A DNA stretch of 64,000 nucleotides from Imbroritus primus (GCF_964332355.1 NZ_OZ201293.1:186001-250000); one strand, 5' to 3'. Numbered from the stretch's first letter, positions 33,505 to 42,122 are shown. Notes: generated by a model not told the origin, from the letters alone. Translations and numbers: made by a program.

Positions 33505-34220
33505 TGGAACACGCCGCGCACGGTCCGGCCAGGCAGCGGCAAAACGGGCCCGGCGGCGGGCTGCCGCTTGGGCACACGTTGATGCCGCATCTCGTGGCAT
33601 TCAATCTGCTGCCCAGTCTCACGTTGCATCCGGAGCATGTGACGCAGCATGCCTTACCGGCAGGCTTCGATGAACTGCTGGCCTGCCCCGAAACGGCCGC
33701 ACTTGCGCACCGCCATTGGTCTACCAGCATTCTCCAGACACTGTCGCTGGAAGCGGATCCGGTGTGCGATCTCGATGCGCCGGCCTTGCCGATCGCCATG
33801 TTGCATGGCGAACTACTTGAGGCGCTTGCCCGGTCGGCCGGGCTGGCGCTGCTGGCTGTGCGTCTGCGCCGCATGGTGGCGCGCGCCGACCTTGCCGAAG
33901 CCAGTCGCGTGCTCGGCGAGGAGACGGTTCGCTACGCCAGGGCGCATGCGGTGAACCCGGTCTTCGTGCCCGACACCACCGATTGGGACGTCAGCCAGCT
34001 CGATGCCGCCATTCCTGTTCTTGGCTATGGCCTGCTTGGCCGTGCGCTGCAGGCTGCGCCGCTGGCGATCCGGGCACGCGCGTTGTTGCGTCTCCCTGTA
34101 CTGGCCGAAGCCGTGCCGCAGCTCATGCCGCTGGCGGCGGATGAAGCACTCGATCTGGCGCTGCAATTACTGACGGAGCGTGATCCGCAATGGCGTTCCT
34201 TGTTCCCAAGCATCCACTGA
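33504..34220 (+). CDS. sctK: T3SS sorting-platform protein SctK
   Basis: SctK (YscK/BscK family), 238 residues, is a cytoplasmic connector that joins the SctQ pods of the sorting platform to the SctD ring. The family is poorly conserved; the call rests on its place between sctJ and sctL, on length, and on the mixed helical pattern (MPHLVAFNLLPSLTLHPEHV; YARAHAVNPVFVPDTT). ATG at 33504 overlaps the sctJ TGA, with GGAGG 8 nt upstream; a GTG one codon earlier is possible. It overlaps sctL by 31 nt. Confidence 0.78.
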   Translation: MEHAAHGPARQRQNGPGGGLPLGHTLMPHLVAFNLLPSLTLHPEHVTQHALPAGFDELLACPETAALAHRHWSTSILQTLSLEADPVCDLDAPALPIAMLHGELLEALARSAGLALLAVRLRRMVARADLAEASRVLGEETVRYARAHAVNPVFVPDTTDWDVSQLDAAIPVLGYGLLGRALQAAPLAIRARALLRLPVLAEAVPQLMPLAADEALDLALQLLTERDPQWRSLFPSIH

Positions 34221-34831
34221 CACCTGCGACGACGCTGGCGGCGCGGATTGACCCCGGCGCCAAGGTCGTGCGTGCCGCCGAGCTCGCGGCATGGCACGAC
34301 GCCCATGCCATGCTCGAAGCGGCCCGCGCCCAGGCGGACGGTATCGTGGCCGACGCACGCCGGGTCTATGAAGAAGAAGCCTTGCGCGGCTACCGCGAGG
34401 GGCGCGAGCAGGCGAGCCGCGAGTTGAGCGCGCAACTCGCCGACATGGCGGCGCGAACCGCCAGCTACTACGCCGGTGCTGCACCGCAGATTGCTGAGTT
34501 GGTCATGACAGCTGTCCGCCAGGTCATCGGCGAGCTGGGCGAAAAGCGACGCGTGACGGCTGCGGTGCGGCAATGCCTGGCTTCGGTGCGCGGGCAGAAG
34601 CTGTTGACCCTCCGCGTGAACGATGGCCAGGCTGCCCTGGTCCGCGAGCAGGTGCGCAGCCTGATGAAGGAATTTCCCGGCATCGATACGCTTGATGTAA
34701 TCGAGGACAAGTCCATTCCCTGCGATACCTGTACGCTCGAAAGCGGCATTGGCGTGGTCGAAGGCAGTGTCGCAGGCCAAATCGAGGCGATCGCCCAGGC
34801 CTTCCGGCGGGCGCTGGGGGGGCGGCCGTGA
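34190..34831 (+). CDS. sctL: T3SS ATPase regulator/stator SctL
   Basis: SctL (YscL/HrcL, FliH superfamily), 213 residues, dimerises through an N-terminal coiled coil (about 35-90; ARAQADGIVADARRVYEEEA) and binds the N-terminus of the ATPase SctN. The C-terminal domain resembles V-type ATPase subunit E (about 100-210; KRRVTAAVRQCLASVRGQK; IPCDTCTLESGIGVVEGSV). The second motif is a hallmark of the family. It starts within the end of sctK and its stop overlaps the GTG of sctN. Confidence 0.9.
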   Translation: MAFLVPKHPLTPATTLAARIDPGAKVVRAAELAAWHDAHAMLEAARAQADGIVADARRVYEEEALRGYREGREQASRELSAQLADMAARTASYYAGAAPQIAELVMTAVRQVIGELGEKRRVTAAVRQCLASVRGQKLLTLRVNDGQAALVREQVRSLMKEFPGIDTLDVIEDKSIPCDTCTLESGIGVVEGSVAGQIEAIAQAFRRALGGRP

Positions 34832-36348
34832 GCACTGCCGAGCAGCCGGTCCGTCGGCGGCGCGCAGCCACGCGCGCATCTGGTGCCAGACCGGAGTCGA
34901 AACCTGCATCCCTGCACGAACCCGGCTTTGAATCCGATCTCGGCTCTGCACCGGCTGCCGGCCCTGCGGCAGCCACCCGGCCGGTCCGTCGCTCGGCCAT
35001 GCTGCGCGCCCCTGCGCCAAGCCCCCTCGATGCGATTCTGCCGGCGCTCACGCAAGCATTGTCCACGGTGTCCGAGCCGCGGGTGAAGGGCCGGGTCGTT
35101 CAGGTCGTCGGTACCATCGTCAAGGCTGTGGTGCCGCATGTGAAGATGGGCGAGGTGTGCCTGCTGCGCAACGCTGGCGATGCCACCGAGGTGGAAGCCG
35201 AGGTGGTCGGCTTCTCCAACGAAGCCGCGCTGCTGACGCCGATTGGCGACATGCACGGCATTTCCTCGAGCACCCAGGTGATTCCCACCGGGCGGTCGCA
35301 TCAGGTTGCCGTCGGCCCCGGCCTGCTGGGCCGCGTGCTCGATGGCCTGGGCCGGCCGCTGGATGTCGAGGAACATGGGCCGCTGGCGTGGGATCGCCTG
35401 TATCCCGTCTATGCGGAAGCGCCCGACCCTCTCGCGCGGCGCATCATCGCACAGCCGCTGGAGCTTGGCATCCGCGCGCTGGATTCGGTGCTCACCTGCG
35501 GTGAAGGTCAGCGGATGGGCGTCTTCGCCGCAGCAGGGGGCGGCAAGTCGACCCTGATGGGCATGTTGGTCAACGGCGCCGACGTCGATGTCACCGTGAT
35601 TGCACTGATCGGCGAGCGGGGCCGCGAAGTGCGCGAGTTCCTTGAGCACGAGCTGGGCGAGGAGGGCCGTCGCAAGAGCGTGGTCGTGTGCGCCACCAGC
35701 GACCGCTCGTCGATGGAACGCGCCAAGGCCGCGTATGTGGCGACTGCCGTAGCGGAGTATTTTCGGGATCAGGGCAAGAAGGTCCTGTTCCTCATGGATT
35801 CGGTGACGCGTTTTGCCCGGGCGCTGCGCGAGATCGGCCTGGCTGCAGGCGAGCCGCCGACACGGCGCGGTTTTCCGCCATCGGTGTTCGCCATGCTGCC
35901 CAAGCTGCTGGAACGCACCGGCATGAGCGATCGCGGCTCGATCACCGCGCTGTATACCGTGCTGGTCGAGGGCGACGACATGACCGAGCCGATTGCCGAT
36001 GAAACGCGTTCGATCATCGACGGACATATCGTGCTCTCGCGCAAGCTGGGGGCTGCCAATCACTATCCTGCCATCGACGTGCTGGCGTCGATCAGCCGTG
36101 TCATGCATGCCGTGGTTCCCGAGCGCCACCGCATGCTCGCCGGCCGCCTGCGTAGCCTGCTTGCCAAACATGAAGAGATCGAGCTGCTGGTCAAGGTCGG
36201 CGAGTACAAGCCCGGCACCGACGCTCTGGCGGACGAGGCGATTGCCAAGATCGAAGGGATTCGCCAGTTTCTGCGCCAGCAGACCACTGAACGCTGCGGC
36301 ATGCAAGAGACGCTGCAGCGGCTTGAGGCCCTGGTAGGTAGGGCATGA
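34828..36348 (+). CDS. sctN: T3SS ATPase SctN with N-terminal extension
   Basis: SctN (YscN/BscN/HrcN), 506 residues, is the cytoplasmic hexameric ATPase that unfolds and releases chaperoned substrates. Walker A (AAAGGGKST, about 233), Walker B region (GKKVLFLMDSVTRFA) and the arginine-finger area are intact. The family is usually near 440 residues. Here about 57 extra Arg/Ala/Pro-rich residues precede the conserved part. The GTG at 34828 overlaps the sctL TGA (GTGA), supporting coupling; an internal ATG at 34999 would give a standard-length enzyme, so a shorter product is possible. Confidence 0.94.
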   Translation: MSTAEQPVRRRRAATRASGARPESKPASLHEPGFESDLGSAPAAGPAAATRPVRRSAMLRAPAPSPLDAILPALTQALSTVSEPRVKGRVVQVVGTIVKAVVPHVKMGEVCLLRNAGDATEVEAEVVGFSNEAALLTPIGDMHGISSSTQVIPTGRSHQVAVGPGLLGRVLDGLGRPLDVEEHGPLAWDRLYPVYAEAPDPLARRIIAQPLELGIRALDSVLTCGEGQRMGVFAAAGGGKSTLMGMLVNGADVDVTVIALIGERGREVREFLEHELGEEGRRKSVVVCATSDRSSMERAKAAYVATAVAEYFRDQGKKVLFLMDSVTRFARALREIGLAAGEPPTRRGFPPSVFAMLPKLLERTGMSDRGSITALYTVLVEGDDMTEPIADETRSIIDGHIVLSRKLGAANHYPAIDVLASISRVMHAVVPERHRMLAGRLRSLLAKHEEIELLVKVGEYKPGTDALADEAIAKIEGIRQFLRQQTTERCGMQETLQRLEALVGRA

Positions 36349-36851
36349 ACACGCTCGACGAACTCCTCTCGCTGAAGCAGTTCCGCGAGCGCGAGGCTGA
36401 GCGCGAAGTGATGCGAAGTGTCAACGCGCTGGAACGTTGCGAGGCGGCGCGCCACCAATGTGAGCAGGCCTTGGATGCGTTTCGGACATATGCCCGCGAG
36501 ACAGAACTCGCTATGTATGCCGATCTGTGTACCCGCACCGTGGAACTGAGTGAAATCGAAGACGTGCAGCATGCCGTCACCCGTCTACGCGAGGAAGAGG
36601 CGGCACACGCCGAGGCCGCCACCCAGGCGCGAAACGAGGAGGCTGCTGCATGCGATGCGCTCGCACAGGCACGGGCAGCCCATCTGGAGGCCGTGCGCAT
36701 GACGCAGAAATTTGCGGAGCTGGTGCAGCAAAGCGCGCAGGAACAGGCCCGCGACCGCGTCATGCGGGAAGAACACGAACTCGATGAGGCCGGCACGCTC
36801 GGCCATGCGCATGCCCGCGCCCGTGGTGCGGGGCTGATGGAGAGCAAATGA
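36345..36851 (+). CDS. sctO: T3SS central stalk protein SctO
   Basis: SctO (YscO/BscO, FliJ-like), 168 residues, forms a two-helix antiparallel coiled coil that inserts into the SctN hexamer and contacts SctV. The whole sequence is a heptad-type Glu/Ala/Arg-rich coiled coil (LKQFREREAEREVMRSVNAL and QEQARDRVMREEHELDEAG). Both ends overlap their neighbours by 4 nt (ATGA), the usual coupling in this operon. Confidence 0.85.
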   Translation: MNTLDELLSLKQFREREAEREVMRSVNALERCEAARHQCEQALDAFRTYARETELAMYADLCTRTVELSEIEDVQHAVTRLREEEAAHAEAATQARNEEAAACDALAQARAAHLEAVRMTQKFAELVQQSAQEQARDRVMREEHELDEAGTLGHAHARARGAGLMESK

Positions 36852-37717
36852 AAGCAACTGCAATGCAGTGCGATGCCACGGCGCGGGAAAGTCGTTCCGG
36901 GCTCCCGTCAGCCGCGTCCGAACTGATGGCGCCACCCGAGCAGATCGAGGCATTCCGGCGTCTGGCGGAACGGCAGGACGACGATGACAAGCATGATCGC
37001 CATGAGTCCGACGAGGATGCGGCGGCCAGCCAGGATCCGATGAGTCTGGTCGATTTCACGCCCGATGCCGCACCTGTGTCGGAAACACCGCCGCCCGCGC
37101 CGTCTCACCCGGCCGCGTTCCAGGGGGCAGCCATGAACGCCCAGGAATCGTTCGCCGAGACCAGGCGATATGAGCGTGCCGGTGAGGAGGGCGACAAGAA
37201 AGACAAGGACAGCAGCGACACGGTGGCTGGCACCGATAACAGTTCCGCGCCGGATGCCATGGTATTCGCGCACTACGTCCATCAGGATGCGCATGCCCAG
37301 GCGGAGGCTGCTGCCACCGCACGCTCGGTCCGTGTCGAGCGCCACACGGCCGTGGCTGAACTGGTACAGGTGCTCGAATCTTCGGCGGCAACACTGTTGG
37401 CGCCGGAAGATGGGGCACGCCACGACCGGGTCGACGTGATGCTATCGACGCCGCATCTGGAAGGCACCACGGTGGCGCTATTCCTCGAGAATGGCCGTCT
37501 CGTGGTGGAGTTTGCGGCATCAGGCGCCGCGGCCAAGTGGCTCGGCAGCCAGGTCCGTACCATGTCCGATGAGCTGAGTGCGCGGTTGCGGCGCCCTGTC
37601 CTGACACGGATCCATGCCGATGGCGAAGAAACGCCGGAGGCCGAAGCCGTGGCGGCCCGGACCGTTTCCGCCCCAGACGTGCGACGCGTGGTTGCCGCGT
37701 CACGTGCGCTGTCGTGA
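36848..37717 (+). CDS. sctP: T3SS needle-length ruler SctP
   Basis: SctP (YscP/BscP), 289 residues, sets needle length and triggers the substrate switch through SctU. The N-terminal half is disordered, with an acidic run (QDDDDKHDRHESDEDAAAS) and Pro-rich linker. The C-terminal T3S4-like domain (about 165-255; VDVMLSTPHLEGTTVALFLE) is recognisable. Its known partner SctU is not encoded in this window, so the switching partner must be elsewhere or absent. The start overlaps the sctO stop by 4 nt. Confidence 0.82.
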   Translation: MKATAMQCDATARESRSGLPSAASELMAPPEQIEAFRRLAERQDDDDKHDRHESDEDAAASQDPMSLVDFTPDAAPVSETPPPAPSHPAAFQGAAMNAQESFAETRRYERAGEEGDKKDKDSSDTVAGTDNSSAPDAMVFAHYVHQDAHAQAEAAATARSVRVERHTAVAELVQVLESSAATLLAPEDGARHDRVDVMLSTPHLEGTTVALFLENGRLVVEFAASGAAAKWLGSQVRTMSDELSARLRRPVLTRIHADGEETPEAEAVAARTVSAPDVRRVVAASRALS

Positions 37718-37724
37718 GGCATTC

Positions 37725-38786
37725 GTGAACCCTCCCATGAACCTGACGCTGCCTGGCAAACCTGCGTCGCTGGCCAGCGCCACGCCGTGGCAGCCGTTGC
37801 AGCTACCGCGCCTGACCGGCCTGCAGGCACAGGCATGTACGGCGGTTGCGCAGCGCGCCTGGCATGTGCCGATCGACATCGGGGTGCAATGGGAGGCCCG
37901 GCTCTGGCCGGTGCCAGCGACCGATCCGCGCGTCGCACGGCAGGTCGAAGGGCGGATCATCCGCCTGCGCTGGGAGGGCGGCGTGTTCTACATGCGTGTG
38001 CCGGATGCCCTGCTAGCGGCATGCGCGCAGGCCCTGGTGCCGGACATTCCCCTGCCTGGCATGCCGGCTGCCTTTGCCAATACTATTCTGGAGGGCGCGC
38101 TGCTGAGTGCGCAACAGGCGCTCGGGTTGTCTGGTGCGTCGCTGGCGATGGTCGAGGCGTTTCCGGAGCGGGATCCGGCCGTGCCCGGCTTCCTCCTGGA
38201 ACTGCAGGGCGCCGGGCTCGAGGGCGCCATGACCTTGCCGATACAGGCCGATGCGGACGGCGTGGCCGCGCTGGCCCGCCATGCCTTCCTGCGTCCCTGC
38301 GTCGGTAATCATGTCGACATCGGCGCGGTGCCGGTGACATTGCGCGCCATCGTGGGTGAAACCAACCTGTCCGCCGAGCAGGTAGCCACGCTGCAGCATG
38401 GCGATGCGATCCTGATCGATCGCTATCATCCTGCCGCCCGGCAGATGCTGCCATTGCGCGCCGCCAGCGGCTGGAGTCTGATGGCAGTCTGCGATGACCA
38501 CGCACTGAGCAGTGCGTCGCTCTGGCAGGCCGACCGCCTTTGCGACGATCTGCTCGATGCCGCGCCGGGCGAGGGTCGGATGACCTTCGAGCTGGGGCTC
38601 GTCAGGCTGTCGCTGCGCCAGTTGCTGACGGCCATCCATGCCCACGTCGCGGTGGCGGTATTGCCTGGCGACGCGATGCTGCGTGTGTTCTTCGACGGCC
38701 GTCCGGTCGGACAGGGCGTGCTGGCGGACATCGACGGTCGCCTGGCCGTGGTCTTGTCCCGCGCGGCTGCGGCGTCAGCGGATTAA
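37725..38786 (+). CDS. sctQ: T3SS C-ring/sorting-platform protein SctQ
   Basis: SctQ (YscQ/BscQ), 353 residues, builds the cytoplasmic sorting platform. It has an N-terminal helical/beta domain, a first SpoA-like domain (about 225-285; GAVPVTLRAIVGETNLSAEQ) and a C-terminal SpoA domain (about 285-350; GRMTFELGLVRLSLRQLLTA). I take the GTG at 37725, because GAGG lies 5 nt upstream; the ATG at 37737 has none in range. The protein is full length, so the separate SpoA protein that follows is an addition, not the missing half. Its last SpoA domain is less canonical than that of the next gene. Confidence 0.87.
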   Translation: MNPPMNLTLPGKPASLASATPWQPLQLPRLTGLQAQACTAVAQRAWHVPIDIGVQWEARLWPVPATDPRVARQVEGRIIRLRWEGGVFYMRVPDALLAACAQALVPDIPLPGMPAAFANTILEGALLSAQQALGLSGASLAMVEAFPERDPAVPGFLLELQGAGLEGAMTLPIQADADGVAALARHAFLRPCVGNHVDIGAVPVTLRAIVGETNLSAEQVATLQHGDAILIDRYHPAARQMLPLRAASGWSLMAVCDDHALSSASLWQADRLCDDLLDAAPGEGRMTFELGLVRLSLRQLLTAIHAHVAVAVLPGDAMLRVFFDGRPVGQGVLADIDGRLAVVLSRAAAASAD

Positions 38787-38972
38787 GGATTGCCGTAGGC
38801 ACATAACGGCCGTGCCTGCTGCCACGGGCGCGGCTGGAACAATTCCCGAAACGTCGTTACTCAAGTCTCAGTAAGGCATCCCCATGGGTGTCTGACGTGT
38901 CACAACCGATCACATGTTCGGTCAGTCCGCCCGTCAAAGCGGATCGTGGCACCACTCCTTTGAGCTGCCATC

Positions 38973-39656
38973 ATGATGACGCCCCCCGACCAGCGTCCGG
39001 AAGAGGACGATGATTTTTTCGATGATGACGAAGATGACCTGGAGCTTGGCAATGCCCTGCCGATAGCCGGGGCGCGTGGCCGCCAGGCATTGCGAGTTGG
39101 CGATGGCATCGGGGGCGAGCACAGCGAGCCGCACGCCAGTTATGCGGACTATGCGGATGACTTCGGCGACATCGACGATGTCCGCCATGCAGCTCGCCGG
39201 CACGAGCTGCGGGATGCTGGCCATCCCGAGGGTGCGCGCGAGGCAGATGATAATGATGACGCGGACTGGCTCGAAGGCAACGAGGGCAATAGGGGCGGAG
39301 AGGACGATGATGACGCCGGGCCAAACGAGGCCCGGCGGACAGAACGGCGTCTGATGCATCCCGTGCATGACGCTGCACCATTTACCGCTGCCGCAGCCAT
39401 GGGTGATGAGGATCTCGATGACGGAATCGGTGAGCTGCCGGCGGTGCTGGCCTGCGAGGCGGGCCGGTTGACCGTGTCGGTGCGCGAGATCCGCGCGCTG
39501 CAGGCCGGACAGGTGATCGACCTCGGCCGGCCGCTGCTCGAAGGGGTCAGCCTAATGCTCGATGGGCGTGAAATCGCCCGCGGCATGCTAGTCGACCTGG
39601 AAGGCCGTTTTGGCATCATGCTGACTGCCCTGACCGAGGAAGCGCATCATGGGTGA
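38973..39656 (+). CDS. Second SpoA protein (HrcQb-like) with long acidic N-terminus
   Basis: A 227-residue protein. The last 75 residues are a good SpoA domain (VLACEAGRLTVSVREIRALQ, AGQVIDLGRPLLEGVSLML, GMLVDLEGRFGIMLTALTEE) of the HrcQb/FliN kind. The first 145 residues are very acidic and disordered (EEDDDFFDDDEDDLELG and further Asp/Glu/Gly runs). A 186-bp gap precedes it, the longest inside this tight operon, with no gene visible. It overlaps sctR by 8 nt. SctQ proteins often make a short SpoA product from an internal start; here that product appears to have its own gene. It may have arisen by duplication. Confidence 0.75.
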   Translation: MMTPPDQRPEEDDDFFDDDEDDLELGNALPIAGARGRQALRVGDGIGGEHSEPHASYADYADDFGDIDDVRHAARRHELRDAGHPEGAREADDNDDADWLEGNEGNRGGEDDDDAGPNEARRTERRLMHPVHDAAPFTAAAAMGDEDLDDGIGELPAVLACEAGRLTVSVREIRALQAGQVIDLGRPLLEGVSLMLDGREIARGMLVDLEGRFGIMLTALTEEAHHG

Positions 39657-40287
39657 TCCGTTTTCGCTGATTATTCTGGTCGGGGCGGTTTCGCTGCTCC
39701 CGCTGCTGATTGTCGCCTCGACCGCCTTCCTGAAGATCTCCATCGTGATGTCGCTGTTGCGTAATGCACTCGGCGTGCAGCAGGTGCCGTCCAACCTGGC
39801 GCTCTACGGGCTCGCGCTGATCCTTACGGCCTACATCATGGCGCCGGTGTTTTCGCCGTTGTTCGAGCGCCTGACATCGCCCGGCACAATGGCGAATGCC
39901 AGTACGGTGATGAGCGGCCTCCAGGAGAGCGCCGAACCGCTGCGCAAGTTCATGATGCGGTTCAGCCAGCCCGAACACCGTGATTTTTTCCTCACCACGG
40001 CCAAGCGCATGTGGGGTGCCGAGGCCTCAGCCAATGTCGCGCAGTCCGATTTCCTGATCCTGATGCCGGCGTTCGTGGTATCCGAACTGGCGGCGGCCTT
40101 CCAGATCGGCTTTCTGCTGTACCTGCCGTTCATCGTGATCGACCTGATCATCTCTAATGTGCTGCTGGCAATGGGGATGATGATGGTGTCGCCTGTCACG
40201 ATCTCGCTGCCGCTGAAGCTGTTCCTGTTCGTTGCGGTGGACGGGTGGACCCGCCTGATCGGCGGCCTTGTACTGTCCTACGTCTGA
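39649..40287 (+). CDS. sctR: T3SS export apparatus protein SctR
   Basis: SctR (YscR/HrcR, FliP family), 212 residues, four membrane segments, forms the helical core of the export gate with SctS and SctT. FliP-type signatures are intact (SIVMSLLRNALGVQQVPSN; FLILMPAFVVSELAAAFQIG; LLAMGMMMVSPVTISLPLK). It starts 8 nt inside the preceding SpoA gene and lies 2 nt before sctS. Confidence 0.95.
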   Translation: MGDPFSLIILVGAVSLLPLLIVASTAFLKISIVMSLLRNALGVQQVPSNLALYGLALILTAYIMAPVFSPLFERLTSPGTMANASTVMSGLQESAEPLRKFMMRFSQPEHRDFFLTTAKRMWGAEASANVAQSDFLILMPAFVVSELAAAFQIGFLLYLPFIVIDLIISNVLLAMGMMMVSPVTISLPLKLFLFVAVDGWTRLIGGLVLSYV

Positions 40288-40289
40288 TC

Positions 40290-40559
40290 ATGGAAACCGT
40301 CGAAGTCGTTTCCTACCTGACCAAGGCGCTGTACCTGGTGCTGTGGCTTTCGCTGCCGCCGATCATCGTCGCCTCGGTTATCGGTACGGTGTTCTCGCTG
40401 CTGCAGGCGCTGACGCAGATCCAGGAGCAGACCCTGGCCTTCGGTGTCAAGCTCATCGCGGTCGCCATCACCCTCTTCCTGACCGGACGGTGGCTGGGGG
40501 GGGAGATGTACCACTTCACGCTGTCGATCTTCGACGCATTGCCGCTCGTCGCACGCTGA
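40290..40559 (+). CDS. sctS: T3SS export apparatus protein SctS
   Basis: SctS (YscS/HrcS, FliQ family), 89 residues with two membrane hairpin segments (YLVLWLSLPPIIVASVIGTV and LAFGVKLIAVAITLFLTGRW) and the family Gln-rich loop (LTQIQEQTLAFG). Full length. It sits in the canonical R-S-T order. Confidence 0.94.
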   Translation: METVEVVSYLTKALYLVLWLSLPPIIVASVIGTVFSLLQALTQIQEQTLAFGVKLIAVAITLFLTGRWLGGEMYHFTLSIFDALPLVAR

Positions 40560-40567
40560 GGTATTAC

Positions 40568-41371
40568 ATGGGATCCGTGAGCGTCGCCGAAGTGAAGGAG
40601 TGGCTCACGGCACTGGCCTATCTGCAGCCGCGCATCATGGCCATGTTCCTGCTGATTCCGATGTTCAACCGTGAACTGATCCCTGGCGCGGTATTGCCCG
40701 CGATCGTGCTCGCGGTGTCACTGGTCGCGCTGCCCCTCGTACAGCCGCAGATCGCCATGGCTGGTACGTTATCGGGCATGCAACACACGGCGCTGATCCT
40801 GAAGGAGGTGATGGTGGGGTTCGTGCTGGGTTTCCTGGTGGCGATTCCGTTCTGGGCACTGGAGGCGGTCGGCTTCCTGATCGACAACCAGCGCGGCGCC
40901 AGTATCTCCGATACGCTCAATCCGCTGACCGGCAGCGACACCTCACCCCTGGGCCTGCTGTTCAACCAGGTGTTCATCATCTATTTTCTGCTGAGCGGCG
41001 GCATGAACCTGATGCTGGGCATTCTCTATGACAGCTTCCGTTTCTGGAGCGTCATGACATGGACGCCCGGCCTGCATATGGACTATGCAACGTTTTTCCT
41101 CGGGCAACTCGATCGGCTCGTGCAGTTGTCGGTGGTCCTGGCGGCGCCGGTGCTGATCCTGATGTTCATGGCGGAAGTCGGCCTGGCGCTCGTCAATCGC
41201 TTCGCGCCGCAGTTGCAGGTGTTCTTCCTGGCCATGCCGATCAAGAGCGCCCTGGCGTTTTTCATCCTGGTGCTCTATGCCGGCACATTGATGGAGTACG
41301 TCGGCGACGAAATTCGCGGGCTGGGTGGATTGTTCGACCAAATCAGCATCATTTGGCAGGGAGCGCGATGA
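40568..41371 (+). CDS. sctT: T3SS export apparatus protein SctT
   Basis: SctT (YscT/HrcT, FliR family), 267 residues with about six membrane segments (LQPRIMAMFLLIPMFNREL; GFLIDNQRGASISDTLNPLT; QVFFLAMPIKSALAFFILVL). It closes the R5S4T1 core complex. In most loci sctU follows directly; here the stop overlaps the ATG of a small CesT-like gene instead, and no SctU (FlhB-like, NPTH autocleavage site) is found downstream. Confidence 0.95.
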   Translation: MGSVSVAEVKEWLTALAYLQPRIMAMFLLIPMFNRELIPGAVLPAIVLAVSLVALPLVQPQIAMAGTLSGMQHTALILKEVMVGFVLGFLVAIPFWALEAVGFLIDNQRGASISDTLNPLTGSDTSPLGLLFNQVFIIYFLLSGGMNLMLGILYDSFRFWSVMTWTPGLHMDYATFFLGQLDRLVQLSVVLAAPVLILMFMAEVGLALVNRFAPQLQVFFLAMPIKSALAFFILVLYAGTLMEYVGDEIRGLGGLFDQISIIWQGAR

Positions 41372-41796
41372 AAGCGGCAATGGCTATCAGCAGTGCGCAG
41401 GCATTGCATCGCTATCGTCTCCGGCGAGGCTTGCCGGAGAGCGCGTGTACGCCAGACGGCGGTTTGCGGGTTCTGGCAGGTGACGGTATCCGCATGAGCC
41501 TGCAGGAAGCCCCCAATGCCACCATCGTACTGCGTGCGCGTGTCGGCGCCCTGCCGCGGGAGCCGGAGGCACGTGCGCGGATGGTATGCCGCGTCGGCGC
41601 ATTCGCTGCGGGATTGATGAGGGTGTCCCCCGCCAGTTGCACGATTGATGCCGAAGGGTATGTCCTGCATCTGTGGCAGCGGCTGGCAGCTGGATGCGGC
41701 GAGCCGGAATTCGATGAGAGCGTCGTGCAGTTCGCGCGGACCTGTCAGGTGTGGCGCGAAATGTTGACACAGCTGGAGCAGCGGGTGGGATTGTAG
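41368..41796 (+). CDS. Small CesT-like protein at the end of the T3SS operon
   Basis: A 142-residue protein coupled to sctT by an ATGA overlap, with GGCAGGGAG upstream. Its mixed alpha/beta pattern (GIRMSLQEAPNATIVLRARV; CTIDAEGYVLHLWQRLAAG, then a final helix) fits a class I T3SS chaperone, and it may replace BscW-type genes found at this end in Bordetella. It has no recognisable sequence family otherwise. The client is unknown; the nearest unassigned neighbour is the minus-strand gene ending at 42123. Confidence 0.55.
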   Translation: MKAAMAISSAQALHRYRLRRGLPESACTPDGGLRVLAGDGIRMSLQEAPNATIVLRARVGALPREPEARARMVCRVGAFAAGLMRVSPASCTIDAEGYVLHLWQRLAAGCGEPEFDESVVQFARTCQVWREMLTQLEQRVGL

Positions 41797-42122
41797 TTGG
41801 AATGTGTTGTGGAACCCTGTAGTCGGGATCGCAGTCGGGGCCATGGCTGGGCCGTTGCTCAAGCCGTAGTGAAGGCGCAGGCTACGATGAGGCATGGGCC
41901 GCGACTGATGCAGCAACGTCTGCTGTGGAAATGCCAATCAGGCTACTGTCACCGATGGCTGGTCACTGGGTTTCGCATCCCGTTTGTACCCTCGCGGGCC
42001 GGAAGGGCAGCGCCATTGAGGGTGGCCGGTTCTGGCGCCGCGGTATTCAATCCGAATGTCCAGGTCGGGCACGGTATGACGACCGTGGCGGAGGGCTTCG
42101 TTGCGGGGCGCGCCTGTCTCTG
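41797..42122. other. 326 bp without gene at the end of the T3SS operon
   Basis: This is convergent space between the CesT-like gene and a minus-strand gene. I looked for remnants of sctU or sctC here in all frames and found none. No T-rich terminator is visible. Confidence 0.55.

Noticed and set aside
34468..36306. A 612-codon minus-strand frame opposite sctL/sctN
   Set aside because: It overlaps two certain T3SS genes and has no recognisable protein features.
14651..41796. Flagellar export genes instead of a virulence-type T3SS
   Set aside because: SctJ lipoprotein, SctD, SctW, YopB-like translocator and TPR chaperones are specific to injectisomes. No flagellin, hook or basal-rod genes occur.
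41797..42122. Remnant of sctU after sctT
   Set aside because: No FlhB/SctU-like N-terminus, membrane segments or NPTH motif in any frame.
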